A program made the translations under genes and the position numbers. 34,626 bases of DNA, from positions 1 through 34,626 of the forward strand of contig JABANP010000540.1 of assembly GCA_013115135.1 (NCBI GenBank). The letters are read 5' to 3'. Positions within the stretch are counted from its first letter, which is position 1. The number at the start of each line of letters is the position of its first letter. Origin of the DNA: Perkinsus olseni (lineage: Eukaryota > Perkinsozoa > Perkinsida > Perkinsidae). The notes beneath the pieces were generated by a model, which ran no database searches, was not told the DNA's origin, and worked only from the letters and a program-made list of their open reading frames with translations. Of this stretch, positions 7,737 through 17,729 are shown in pieces.

Positions 7737-9904
7737 ATGATTACCCGAAGCGTCGCTACTGCGATTATATCGGCCATTGCCGTTACTACGACTCTTTCCG
7801 GTTGTTCTTCTAGCACTTCCCCGACGTCCACTGCTACGACCACTACTGGCCCGTCGCCCCTCACTACGACCCCTCATGACTTTCCTACTACTACTGGTTT
7901 CCTTTCAAAAACAACTACTACCAGTAGCAGCGAGAACGTTATGAACAGTTCTACTTATTTTACTGGTACTGCAACCTTCCCCGTCACCACGGAGACGCCC
8001 ACAACGAGACCTCGCCCCACTACGAAGTGCAATGGAAAGCTGCTTGGCACTTATACCTGGTCTCAAGACTACTGGCGCGATGGGGATGATCAACTTTTTG
8101 ATTTCCTCAACTCTGACATGGGTCAGCAATGGAACTGCGGTGACGTGTCTGTCAACATAGCTGACAGTAGCAATCCTGATTTTATTGCAAATCCTGGGAA
8201 TCTTGTAGACTTTCTGGTCAATTTCAGGAGAAAGACCAACAATGAGGGTATTCTGTGGTTGACTTACGGCGATGTCGTATCGAAAAAGGGATCGCTGATG
8301 GTCATGTTCGTGCAAACTTTCAAGAATTTCCTCATCAATTATGTTGATGCTGATACCATGGCCGAGATAGCACCGATCGGGCTCAGTTTTGACGTTGAGC
8401 ATGTCGCCCAGGAGTATGTCAAGAAGGCCCTTGAGGACGCCCAGCAGATGAAAATAGATCTTCAGAATGGTCTTGGTTATTTGCCCGGCTCCTTATTTGT
8501 TCAGTACACCATTGAGGGAGCTCCTGACACGCTGGGGACGCAGTATGTTATGCAGTACGCTGATTCAGCGTTGATGATGTTATATAGAAATGATATCAAG
8601 GACACTACGGGTAAGTGAGGAAGATTGGGTTGGCTATAAAAATCTTCGCTGTGCGCGTCAGAGCGATCGGGGTGGAATCATAGTTGTGAGCGTGCGACAG
8701 TATCCTGAGGTCCACTATGGTGTTACACGGACGATAAAGATATTCTTTTTATGATATTCTCCCTTGTCAGTGACCCCGATGACCTCCTCGGTCGTCTTCG
8801 ATGGATGATGCATGAGCAGTGCTTGGTTTGCACTCAACCGGGATGGGAGAATCTTAAGGCCAAGATTACCGTCATGGTTGAGGTAATAAAATTGTCGGCA
8901 AATTACTAGAAAATCCTTGGACGCGCGCTGATATTCTTATTTTTGATGAGCGATAACACGACTCATCAATAGACGGCATCTTCGTGCTTTGAGACAGCTC
9001 CCAAGGTTTCCTCGACACGTTTTTTCCGACCCTGGGAGCCATCTTAAAAGATGGTGATGTATTGTACACCTATCTGGGCGTCGTTACACCTCTATGATTA
9101 TCTCTTTTTCCGCAATGAGTGTTCGAGAAATGATGTCCCTTGGTGACTAGACGTTGTCGTTTCATTCTTGGCGTCGTAAGTTGGTCGATTTATGGTATCC
9201 ACTCCTTTCGACTCGCTCGCTTCCACAATTATCTTTTTTCTCAGGGCTCGTGTAAGATGGGAGACAACTGTCATAAAATCTCGATGTGTGCGTTCGACTC
9301 TTCCTCCTACCCAAACCCATCGGGCGGCATTGAGTATGCTTGGGATACTCTCACGCAGATGAACAACCTGGTCGTTCAGGACGGGGTGAGTTGTTGGGTC
9401 GCGAAGGCCTTCTCGAAATTTATCAAAGCGCGGTGAGTTTGCTTTTCATTTCTTCTGTGGTGTGCTACAAGTTCACCAGGGTGACCTCGACGAGAAGCGA
9501 AAAATTTGGTATAGTTACACAATCAGGGTTGATGGTCGTTCACTGGTGTCCCAACTGAAAGTTTACAGGCTTTTCGTGGAATCGATTCTTGGAAGGAGAC
9601 AGTTTTTTCATCTAAAATTTTCGTAAATTTTGGTCTTTTTTTCTCACAACTAGCTTTTCGGCGGTCTCGTTTGCGTGTGGTCACGAGAACTGCCGTGAAT
9701 TTCTGAGGGCGTATCTTTTTTCGGTTTCAGATTGTCAGTCAGGAGCAGTACGACCATCTATTCAACCACGATGGTACGCTGTTTGCCCTGCACAACTGGG
9801 AATGGACTCGATGCTATTATGGCGATTCCTTCTCCCAGCTGATGGGCTACAACAACTACTGTCCGCAGTACCATAACTATGCTACTACCTGCCGCTCAGA
9901 GTGA
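7737..9904 (+). pseudogene. Secreted Thr-rich protein gene with broken middle
   Basis: Exon 1 (7737-8610) starts at an ATG followed by a signal-like stretch with a Cys (ITRSVATAIISAIAVTTTLS), a Thr/Ser-rich linker, then a globular domain containing IGLSFDVEHVAQEYV. Intron 8611-8709 joins in phase to an exon at 8710. From about 8882 the protein can be followed only by changing frame: a shift at 8882, in-frame TAA at 8954 and TGA at 8990, shifts near 9089 and 9138. Residues such as ADILIFDER, DSSQGFLDTFFPTLGA and LYDYLFFRNEC still read well. Intron 9176-9244, exon 9245-9385, intron 9386-9730 and a last exon 9731-9904 ending in TGA are intact. I do not recognise the family; alternating strand-like and Asp-rich segments could suit a TIM-barrel hydrolase, but this is a guess. 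Assembly error cannot be excluded. Confidence 0.65.
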
Positions 9905-10148
9905 TACCAAAGATACGCTATACAGCTACTAGAGGTCGAGATGGCGACCAAAGATTCCCCATCTTCCTCTTTGTGATTGTGGATTTGTTCCTCGGGGTTT
10001 GTATTTAACCCCTATTCTCTTAATAGATGTGTACAAGGTTCGCCCCGTTTAGTAGGACGAAAGTGTCGTGTTCAGTGCCTCAGAGTGGTTGGTATCTTAG
10101 GTTGAAGCGTGCGAGTGACAGAATTGAGGCTAGTTGTTGATTCTTGTG
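9905..10148. other. Short intergenic region before chitin synthase
   Basis: Contains AAGATACGC at 9910-9918, a few bases after the upstream stop codon, and the longer motif at 10092. It has no gene. Confidence 0.5.
10092..10107 (+). promoter_or_regulatory. GTATCTTAGGTTGAAG element upstream of chitin synthase
   Basis: This 16-mer lies 57 bases before the chitin synthase ATG. The exact 16-mer recurs on the minus strand at 34228-34243, and at 28136 with one mismatch. Its TCTTAG core looks like a splice acceptor, so it could be a trans-splicing acceptor in the 5' leader or a promoter element. Function is inferred. Confidence 0.4.
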
Positions 10149-13100
10149 ATGGCCCAGCGTCAACATCCCCACATTCATCCTAATCATGGAGGATATTCAT
10201 CGTACATTGACATCGATCCTCTCTACTTGGGACGGAAGGTGATGCCACACGAGGGTTGAGGGAATAACGATAAGGGAGCGACACGTCGCCGTAGACCGTC
10301 GACATTGGTATTGGGAGAGGACAAAAGCGTCGGCGCTGTTCTCCCTCGAGATGTTCTAACGCGCATGTGATAATGATTTATTATTGACCGCCCCTTTGAG
10401 TGAAGATGACGGTCGGTTGGATCGAACCGGGGCGTTTCCGATGCTGCTCTAGTATGGGTTCGGTGTCCCTGCTGGACTATTGGTCTTCTCTCAGGGTGTC
10501 CAAGGCTTCGATCAAGGAGGCTTGTCAAGGAGAACTCGAGACTTCGGTATACTCCGATAACGGTGTCTCAAGAGGAGTTAGTCTATCATAAAAATATCAA
10601 CTATGAGGTAGTCACTCATTACGGTCATGTATCGCGACATTCTCACCATCAATGATCAACTGGTCTCTCTCGAAGAACGCCCTCAGACGCCGCTCTTGAT
10701 AGCTCTCCAACTTTGCTCTGGGGTGACACGATGGTGACACCTGCTCGTAGGAGTCTTTGCGTTCGGGAATGGTAGTTCATCACTGGGGTGGAGGTATGCC
10801 CGTACATCTCTCCACCGCCAGGGTGATGAATTATTCTTACCGTGTTATGATAGTGCTAGTGCTACGTTTTCGGAGTCTTCAGTGTTCCTGTTCTCAGGAG
10901 CGCGGGATAACGTTCCCGAGGTTTCTGGACCAGATGTTTGACAGTCCCTTCTACAGCGAGTACTTTGGCGGTTATCCGGCCCCGGCACCCTACAGGGTCA
11001 AGTTCATCGAAAATCCCAAGTCGAAGGTGAAGGTCTTCATTGGTATGGCGGGGGGCCGATCGCGTTGTCGTTCTCGAGGGCGTGGGTTCGATTCCCGGGT
11101 CAGCCTTTTTTCCAGTATCATTCATGATCGGTTTTGAAGCCGCATTAATATCAGTCGCCGTTCTTGCTAGAGTGGCGAACGGTGAATACCCCCCCAAATG
11201 GAAATGATTTGGGAGTTTGGGCCAAATCCCTTCCGTAGATCTTTCTCATTTCCTTCGTATATCGTCAACGCCTCTCGAGTTTGCTGCCCTATCATGATGG
11301 CCTTGACGTCTCAGGCGTGACCATGTATCAAGAGCCCTGTGGTGGCCTGGATGATATCAGAAAAGCTGGTACTACTTTCATCAGGATGAATCCTGGAGCA
11401 GATCGTCCGGAAGGCTTCGCCGAGCAAGCGAAGGAATCTGGCGGTAATAATAACAATGGTGACACTAGGCACCGAAAGTTTAAACTCATCTCTGCGCAAC
11501 TGCTTGGTCGTTGGCAAATCGAAACTGATTGACGTGCTTCTTGCCAAGAGTTCATGGTTTATTATTGTTGTTGTTTTCGCAGGAGTCCCGGGTACTCTGG
11601 TTGGGATACTTCAGAACATTCGAAAATTTGTAGACCAGACTAAATACAATTGGGACGAGATATGCGTATGCCTCCTGGCTGATGGACGGACAAGGTAGTT
11701 GAAGGAACAACAACGGTATCATCTTGAAATGGCTCGTTTGAGGGTTTTTATTTGTGAGGATGAATTCGAGTACGTCCAGCCCGATGAATTCAACTCATGA
11801 GTATGATTGGTGTTAGTAATTTCGTGGCGCGCGGTCATGCTGTTGAATAACGTAGGTGTCTTTTTTTCAGAATTGATGGTCGATTAAAAACCTTGTTGCC
11901 TTGCAGAGGATGGGAATATACGTTGATCTGGAAGAGATGTATCGCGAGAGTAATAATGAGCGTGAAAGAACCCGTGCGGAAAAAATTACCCATTTTTATT
12001 TCAGACGGTTTGATGGACATCCATGGTAGAATTCAGCCCATCGATCGTTATAATTTTGATAATGTTGATGACAAGAGGGCCTCTCGTACCCAACCCAGAT
12101 TTACCGTTGACAACGGCCAGACTGTTTACGGTGAGCTCAGACCGGGATGCTGTTCTCGAGAGCACGTAACAGTCTCGGAGTTGATCGATGTCCTTGGTAC
12201 AGAGAGAATGCCGAGCCATTTTTTGCTAGGAATTTTCTTTGATGGTCGGATTGTATTTTGTTTATGATTTCTCTGGTTTTTAGTACATCTTTTCGAGAAC
12301 GTTATCAACTACGAGAACTACCCGCCACTGCAGATGATGTTTGCTTTGAAGGAGTTCAACGCCGGCAAGTTGGATACTCATCTTTGGTTCTTCGAGGGGT
12401 TTGCCCATCATATGTAATAGAGTCACGGTGCCTTCTAGTGTAGTTGGGAGAGGTGCCCAGCTGTATAGCGAACGACCCGGGTACGATTCTAGGCCCGTGA
12501 ACCTTTCACCGAACCACACTGAATTACATACAGCCCGGAATAGTAAAACCCGAGGGCTCCTTAGCGAAGGCCATCACAGATCGGTGAAACTTGAAGCAAT
12601 TACATATGGTCCAGACCGAAGGGGTAAATTGGTCAGAGGCTTTTATGAGTAGGGCTAGGAATGGTATGAAAGTGATAATCACCTGCGAATTCGTTTGGTG
12701 TCTCTACTCGTTTATCGTCAGTTACCGTGTTATGAACGAGAGAGCCCCTGCGGGCGTCAACGAGGAGCTTTACTGCGTCTGCTTGGACGCAGGTAAGTGT
12801 CGGGTGCGGGGATCGAACCCGGGTATTGAAGGGTTCTCTTGCAGGGACTCGGCCGGAAGAGACGGCTATAGTGAAGTTGATAAATGCCATGGACAAGGAT
12901 CGTAATGTTGCTGGATGCTGCGGAGAGATCACCGTCGACAAGGCCTTGGCACCGAAAAACGTCTTTTACAATTGGTAGTAGAAAAGCGCTGTTTTCATTG
13001 GTATTCCCTCGACCTGTGGACTCACTATGTTCGTGATTTGTTGAGATGAAGATTTTCTTAGCGGAGCGAAGCGTATTAGTTTTTATTAGGTACGTCGCAT

Positions 13101-14642
13101 CACAAGATTTCAAGTACAAGGTCGGTAACTGCCTCGACAAGGCCTTCGAGTCAGTTTGCGGTTACATTAGTGTGAGTGCGCGTGCCGGCTGTTCGGGCGG
13201 TATTTTTTTGCATCCTCGAGGCACTGGTCGTTTTCACCAGGCTTTCTTGCCATTTTTCGTGTGTTAAAGATTTTTTGGTATTATTTTAATACCAAATTTT
13301 TCGTTATTCTTGTTGTTTCTGGTTCCATCAGGTTCTCCCCGGTGCATTCTCGGCGTATCGTTGGTCGGCTTTGTCGCCGCCCGAACTGGGACCAACATCC
13401 GATAAGCGTCCCATAGTCCCCTACTTCAAGTCAGTTACTCACGGAGGAGTTATCAACCCATTTTATGGAAACATGTAATGCTTCGCTCCGCCGCCCTCGT
13501 CGAGAGCTTACAAGCCTTTTCTTGTGGGTGTAGCATGCTTATGATCTTCCGGCTGCGCGGAGTATCTTTGTTTCTTGAATCTTTGGAGGTCGACCTTGGT
13601 CAGGTATCTTGCGGAAGATAGGATTCTTGCGCTCGAACTTGTCTGCAGCCGAACAGCAGCCAACACTCTAAAATATGTCAAGAACTCGGTTGCTGTCACT
13701 GATGTAGTGGGCCACTTGCTCTCTTGCATTTCCTCAACGCCCTTCCTCAGGTCCCAGACAGTTGTGCAGCTCTGATCAAACAGAGACGGCGATGGATGAA
13801 CGGATCTTTCTTTGCCCAAATCTTCGCGCTGTGGCAGGGGCTGCTGCTGTTCAGGATATTCACCACAAGACACTCGTGGTTCAGGAAGTTGATACTCATG
13901 AACGAGTTATTGTAAGTGTGGTATGAAACGGGAAGCTACGATCTAAAGATGGTGCCGGAACCAGGAATCGAACCTTGGTCGGCATGTGCAGAAAACTACC
14001 CATTTTCATTCCCCATGATGTAAAGCCATTGGGTAGTGCTACGAATGATATCACGATGTAACTGTTTCTGAACTGTCAGATATCGATCACTCGGGCGCGC
14101 GCTATTGTCGTAACGTTGTCAGGTTCTCGGCTCTGAATACGATACTGACGTGGTTTCTGGTGGGTATCTTTTATCTCACTTTCATCATCTTGTGGAACTC
14201 CTTTTTGATCGACGGAGGCGACCTAAGATTCCCCGGAGCTGATGCTGTGTACATTGTTATACAGTTCATGTGAGACTTGCGCCGCACAGCGAAGATTTTT
14301 TGGAGGAATCTTTTGACGGTTTCAGATATTTGATATTGATGTTCACTACCTTCCTGCTGGCGATGGGTACTCAGCCGGATTCACCGAGGAGGTCGTTGCG
14401 TGCACTGTACGAGAAAAAAGATTCCCTCCGGGGTAATCGACTAAGCCGTTTTTAGGTATAAACTGATCTCGTTGATTTTCGGTGTGTACATGGTCGCCAC
14501 CTTCGCCGTCGCTGTTTACAACGTGGTTACGTCAACGCAGATCGTCCTCATGGCGATCGGTCTGGCTGCTGTACTCAGTTATATTCTCGTTGCAGTAACT
14601 CTGACTGGCGGCAAGGGACACCGCACGATCCGAAGCGGCTGA
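10149..14642 (+). CDS. Chitin synthase, 17 exons
   Basis: A family 2 glycosyltransferase that polymerises GlcNAc from UDP-GlcNAc at a membrane. Exons: 10149-10238, 10530-10607, 10898-11042, 11315-11341, 11583-11694, 11909-11961, 12005-12130, 12284-12413, 12722-12792, 12845-12974, 13090-13171, 13332-13474, 13604-13703, 13751-13911, 14123-14269, 14326-14406, 14456-14642. All junctions keep phase and give 620 residues. Family landmarks in order: [72 protein letters not shown] and [12 protein letters not shown] (the QRRRW motif), then several C-terminal membrane segments. It is shorter than most fungal enzymes and has little N-terminal extension. Exon 4 is only 27 bases. The exon 1/2 junction and the 43-base intron 11962-12004 are the least certain. 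A role in a resting-stage or cell wall is plausible. Confidence 0.92.
10411..10453 (-). repeat. tRNA-like element in chitin synthase intron 1
   Basis: Read on the minus strand it gives ATCGGAAACGCCCC followed by GGTTCGATCC, a B box with the tRNA variable-region context. It is antisense to the gene. See the finding on tRNA-derived introns. Confidence 0.6.
11055..11107 (+). repeat. tRNA-like element near the donor of chitin synthase intron 3
   Basis: GTGGGTTCGATTCCCGGGTC lies shortly after the splice donor at 11043 and is followed by six T (CCTTTTTTCCAG), a Pol III-type terminator that also looks like an acceptor. The frame, however, uses the acceptor at 11314. Confidence 0.6.
11818..11833 (+). 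repeat. AATTTCGTGGCGCGCG motif in chitin synthase intron 5
   Basis: One of three perfect copies in the window, sense to its host gene and 75 bases before the acceptor. Confidence 0.7.
12428..12510 (+). repeat. tRNA-like element in chitin synthase intron 8
   Basis: Near the donor at 12414 there is an A-box-like TAGTGTAGTTGGGAGAGG and, about 40 bases later, a degenerate B box GGGTACGATTCT. Its full tRNA length and sense orientation fit a decayed tRNA gene. Confidence 0.5.
12793..12844 (-). repeat. 52-base intron built around an antisense tRNA T arm
   Basis: The whole of chitin synthase intron 9. Read backwards it contains CCCGGGTTCGATCCCCGC, a T arm with B box. It starts GTAAGT, ends TTGCAG, and splits the codon inside the conserved LDAGTRP motif. 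Confidence 0.7.
13951..14000 (-). repeat. tRNA 3'-half-like element in chitin synthase intron 14
   Basis: The minus strand reads CCAAGGTTCGATTCCTGG and then TTCCGGCACCA, like a T arm plus the 3' acceptor strand. It is antisense to the gene and close to the donor at 13912. Confidence 0.6.
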
Positions 14643-15085
14643 AGCAACCGCCCGTCACCCCGGAAACCGCCGTGTCGGACCGGGTGTGACGATGGTGATG
14701 ATTACTAAGGCTGTTGATGTTATTTTGTACTCGGTCATTTTACCATAACGTCCATTACTCTTCACCCGAGGCGAAGAGCCTCTTTGTTTCTACCTGAGGG
14801 AGGTTCGTGTTTATCATCTCGGAAGATACTATCGGTGTCGGGGTGACCAACCAGTAGGGGTAAACATCAACGACACTTCGCGGGCAAGGAGAGAGTTCGT
14901 GGGCTGCAAAGATACGCTTTGACGCAAAGGAATTCAATTCAATTCAATAAACGAAGAGTGTGTACGGGGCGAGCTCAAGCTAGCTGCGAATCTTGCTTGT
15001 GCATGCGTGCGGATATGTGCATGCGTGCTAAGCAAGTTTGTATCATCACATCATCGATAACCGTTTCGAGTAGATCTTTTCCCCC
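14643..15085. other. Intergenic region after chitin synthase
   Basis: No gene seen. It contains AAGATACGC at 14909-14917 and a short AATTC microsatellite at 14931-14947. Confidence 0.5.
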
Positions 15086-16485
15086 ATGTTCGACCAGCAG
15101 AGGCTCTTTCCCGGCGGTGGTACCAGCATAGAGATTCCACCATCTTCTCCCCTTCTCGGTCCTTGTAGCGATTTGCCGCAAATTCTGAAGGGGGTCGATG
15201 GGGAGCTCAGCAGCAGCAGCCGCCGCCGCAGCCACTGTCAACTCCGTGCCGTTTGTTGTCGTTTGATTTTACTCAAGAGCCTCGAGTTGGAGTCTCCGAC
15301 GTACTGTGCGCCCGAAGAAGGTGTGGTGAAGCTTTGGACTGCTGTTGCTGTCCAACGGCACTTTCATCTTCAGGAGCTTCTCACCCGTTCGCGTCTTTGG
15401 CGACGACCGCTTCCACGATCGAGGCCACCCCTATGATCTCCCTACGTACTGAGAGGACCGAGCTGGAGACCCCTCGAACTTCGACTGAGTAGAAGCTCGG
15501 GCTTCTTCAGTCGCTCGATTCTTGTCTGCTTTAGTGACGATGACGTTGGAGCTGGCCCTTCATTTGTTGACGGCGCAACCGAGGCTGATGCGTGCGAGGG
15601 ATCGAACGCGGAAGATGACAAGAACTCTTGGACGACGGTTATGTTGAAGAACATTCCCAACAAATACGATGACGCCATGCTTGCCGATGAGATCTGGCGT
15701 CGTGGGCTGGGCCATGCATATTCCTACATCTATGCCGTCCCCGATCCCCGCACGGGCTTGAATAGAGGGTACGCAATCTTAGCCAGTCTGATTGTACTGC
15801 TTCTCTGCGTTTCTTCCAGATACGCCTTCATCGATTTGAAGTCTCATGAGCTCGCATGCGAATTCATGGACCGTTTCGAGGGTGTTCAACTGCCGAGTCG
15901 CAAATCTTCGAAGGTGTGTGCTTGCATGTGGGCCAACAAGCAAGGAGCTCGAACCCCGGCTGATGTTGGGGCGTCAGTTGGCGGTGGTATCACTGCCTCT
16001 GGGCAAGCTTGGCTTCCTCCGTCCGATGCTCTCCATAATAAACACAACGCTTTCGCTGTCCCCGTGTATTTCCTCGCCAGACCTCAAGGGTCGCAGATCT
16101 TGCAAGTGGCTCGACAGCGGTAGTCCCTCCTTCGGCTTCTCCCCACTTCTACCCTCAACAATGAGACCGGTTTCTCCAATCGTTACAAGATGTTTGTTGG
16201 GGGCCTTGGTCCACACGACCAGTGAAGACCTTCACGAGTACTTTTCAAGTTTGGTGTTGTCGAAGATTGTGTCGTTGTGACATGCAAAAGCCACAGGAGC
16301 TTCGCGTGGCTTCGGCTTCTGCCAGATGCAATCAGAAGAAGGCTTCCGCGCAGCATTTTCCGAGCAGCCCTCATGTTGTTGGAGATCGAACTATTGGTAT
16401 TCGTCGCTATGATTACTCCATCGTGCCCAGCCCTACTAATTCCCCAACTTCCACTTCATCGAGGTCTAGGCTTTCCGCTATGTAG
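15086..16485 (+). pseudogene. Mei2-like RNA-binding protein gene, frame broken in places
   Basis: The strongest part is a Mei2-type RRM (RRM_2): TVMLKNIPNKYDDAMLADE, then NRG-YAFIDLKSHELACEF across a 51-base intron (15769-15819) that joins in phase. This family binds RNA and in fungi and plants acts in meiosis and differentiation. Upstream is a Gln/Pro-rich low-complexity region whose frame I cannot settle. Downstream a second RRM is recognisable (YKMFVGGLGPH, TTSEDLHEYFS, FGVVEDCVVV, TGASRGFGFCQMQSEEGFR, VVGDRTIGIRRYDY), but reading it needs four frame changes within about 210 bases (near 16214, 16249, 16287 and 16371). ATG at 15086 is the first good start; the last frame stops at 16483-16485. 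Either a decayed gene or a sequence with indel errors; the first RRM itself is undamaged. Confidence 0.6.
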
Positions 16486-17720
16486 ACGACATTTTTCATA
16501 AACAAGAGAAAAACTGTTGGAGTGTTATCACCCTCCTAGATTTCCGGTTGCGACTTGTGTCCCTTCCGGAGTTCGCCAAATTAAGCCTATCAGACCATCG
16601 ACCAAAATCCTTCATTCGTGTGTTGTACAATTCTATTGAACTCATATGTGTTAATTTTACCAACAACAACAGTAGCATCAACAACAACAAAGGTTATGTC
16701 GTAGCGCATCCATTGTGCTATTCACGAGCAGCCTCGGGTGTGGGTTGTTTCACAACATTTTATTTTTCTGTCATCGGTCAGGCGAGAGGTGAAGAAAATC
16801 CCTCTTAGTCAAGTTAATACCAAGCTGTTCCACGGGAGGTGTTTGGTAGGATGTCGAAGTTATTATTCACTCTATTATAACAGAAACAGCTTAATTTGCT
16901 CTGAGAATCACGGTTGGATGATTGATTGTGGATGGGAATAATTTGGACCGTTTCGAGTGGCTTTATTATTTTCCGCGTTTCCAGTTCACAAGAGCGTGCG
17001 CGTGCGGAGAACAATGCATAGTGTCGTTATCTCGTGCAATAAACCGCCATGTCGCTGAAATACTCATCAAAACTCAGAAAAGAGGGAGCGAAACCAAAAG
17101 CGATGAAATGTTAAAATTGTATTCATCCAACTCGTTGTTGTCGTTCTTGGCCGAATATCATGACGGCATGGTCATAAGCCACGTAAAAGGGTCCCCGACT
17201 GATCGATACACTGAAAAGAAAAGTCAGTAGCGTATCACCGAAGCGGGAGGGGCACACACCACGCCTGTAGGTGCGGCGAAGCTTAATGACGGCTGTTGAA
17301 CGGGAAGGCCTTCATGGGAACCGTCGCTTTACACCAGAGTACCTCAACAGAAGTCAATGAAGGCTCGAATGAAACGGTTCTGTGTGACGGTTCGCCTCGG
17401 TTCTAAGTGTGTGTCTGAAGTTGTAATTCATAAAACCAACGCCGTAACCGGCTTGGTAAAGACTTTCACCGACGATGCTCATTTCCTGAGAGTTTTTCCT
17501 CAACAGATAGATTTTTGTTTTCAGAGGGTATTACTCAAATTGCTTTCATTATAATTACGCGTCTTGTAGCGACCGTGGATCATCAGCGGTTCCTTGACTC
17601 CAAAACTCCGTATGTTCGTCGCCTTCGCGTGTGTCTTTGAAGTCAAGAAACCTTGGACTTGGACGACGATCGACATTCACCTCATGAGTTTTGGCGTAGT
17701 CGTTGAGTGAAAGTCAAATT
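16486..17720. other. Stretch without a recognisable gene
   Basis: Only short open frames and AT-rich, CAA-rich simple sequence (around 16670-16690). I see no conserved domain on either strand. Confidence 0.4.
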
Positions 17721-17729
17721 CTTTCCTCA

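Noticed and set aside
8882..9138. Programmed frameshifting at AGG-Y and CCC-U, as in Perkinsus mitochondrial cox1
   Set aside because: Some breaks fall near such triplets, but others do not, shift directions vary, and the gene is nuclear with spliceosomal introns.
11281..11532. Open frame of 83 codons reading through a chitin synthase exon
   Set aside because: Only 11315-11341 is coding; the rest is intron, since joining 11341 to 11583 restores the conserved NI/LADGR region in phase.
11893..12267. Continuous frame across 11907-12130 as a single exon
   Set aside because: It replaces the chitin-synthase-like [13 protein letters not shown] with unfamiliar sequence; a 43-base intron keeps both conserved parts. 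Still possible.
15598..15612. B-box-like GGGATCGAACGCGG in the Mei2-like exon
   Set aside because: It lies in a frame that continues into the RRM, so it is probably coding; the match to the 29431 intron may be chance.
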